Source: Cytobacillus sp. NCCP-133
Lineage (GTDB): Bacteria > Bacillota > Bacilli > Bacillales > Cytobacillaceae
NCBI RefSeq assembly: GCF_026011715.1
Contig: NZ_BRVM01000016.1
Coordinates: 1-64,000 of the forward strand
DNA length: 64,000 nt
Direction of reading: 5' to 3'
The notes beneath the pieces are model-generated. The model worked only from the letters and a program-made list of their open reading frames with translations. It did no database searches and had not been told where the DNA came from. This document shows, in pieces, positions 63,958 through 64,000 of the stretch. A program made the translations under genes and the position numbers. The first letter of the stretch is position 1; every line of letters begins with the position of its first letter.

Positions 63958-64000
63958 GGTGCCGAAAACTAGTCTTAATGGTGCCGATAAACTGGCACTT
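63958..64000. promoter_or_regulatory. direct repeats and possible divergent sigma-54 promoter
   Basis: GGTGCCGA(A/T)AAACT occurs at 63,958 and 63,980 (22-bp spacing). The second copy forms GTGCC-N8-GGCAC, and the plus strand ends TGGCACTT, a possible -24 element cut by the window edge. Activator binding and a divergent gene are inferred. Confidence 0.4.

Overview
The window looks like the chromosome of an aerobic, endospore-forming member of the Bacillaceae, probably Cytobacillus, Mesobacillus or a relative. That assignment is an inference. It rests on low-GC DNA with strong GGAGG ribosome-binding sites and frequent TTG/GTG starts, the Bacillus-type glpP-F-K-D and ribD-E-BA-H operons, spore-associated Ku/LigD, Spo0M, YodL and YozD/YozE/YokU, and the order yodJ-like, deoD, yodL, spo0M, yozD, yodN, yozE, yokU, kamA, which recalls the B. 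subtilis yod-kamA region. No tRNA gene, intact transposase, prophage or CRISPR array was seen.

Layout. 1-200: 5' end and leader of a 16S rRNA gene on the minus strand. 0.3-6.3 kb: a PAS histidine kinase, a CBO0543-type membrane protein, small proteins and three decaying genes (DUF3900-like, GNAT, metallophosphoesterase). 6.3-9.9 kb: cold-adaptation block csp-cshA-csp, then folD behind a ZTP riboswitch. 9.97-10.13 kb: an orphan small-RNA transcription unit. 10.4-11.7 kb: a membrane protein beside remnants of an epimerase and a nucleoside hydrolase. 11.7-16.8 kb: glycerol use (glpP, glpF, glpK, glpD) with two GlpP-type leader terminators and a cre site over the glpF promoter. 16.9-20.6 kb: PAP2 phosphatase and the divergent NHEJ pair ku/ligD. 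20.6-27.4 kb: dapF, an NCS2 purine permease with an unidentified structured leader, and the riboflavin operon behind an FMN riboswitch. 27.5-33.4 kb: EcsC protein, ResA-like thioredoxin, a frameshifted gene, a WYL regulator, DUF4870, a GC-rich repeat and uppP-dedA.

33.6-41.9 kb: amidohydrolase, a GNAT acetyltransferase with an elaborate tRNA-like, switchable leader RNA, MscS channel, a 21-nt tandem repeat, MATE exporter, an SDR lacking its catalytic Tyr, two Hsp20 proteins and a CAP-domain protein. 42.3-45.9 kb: a four-gene operon (propeller lipoprotein, response regulator, histidine kinase, FixH/YtkA-like lipoprotein) that looks like an envelope-sensing system. 46-55.4 kb: small proteins, a CobW-type GTPase operon, methyltransferase, lipoprotein-type LCP protein, CtpA/B protease, CopZ, M15 carboxypeptidase and deoD. 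55.5-64 kb: sporulation-associated small proteins, GDPD, spo0M, then kamA-yokU with a textbook sigma-54 promoter and the adjacent sigma-54 activator.

How the parts work together. Glycerol enters through GlpF, is phosphorylated by GlpK and oxidised by GlpD. Glycerol-3-phosphate, sensed by GlpP, relieves termination at two leaders, and CcpA can shut the promoter. Several genes act on envelope lipids and wall (uppP, dedA, PAP2, LCP, CtpA/B, M15, CAP). The best candidates for undescribed biology are the leader RNA of the GNAT gene (34.92-35.07 kb), the small RNA at about 10 kb, the NCS2 leader at 23.3 kb, the two-lipoprotein/two-component operon, and the sigma-54 control region of kamA.
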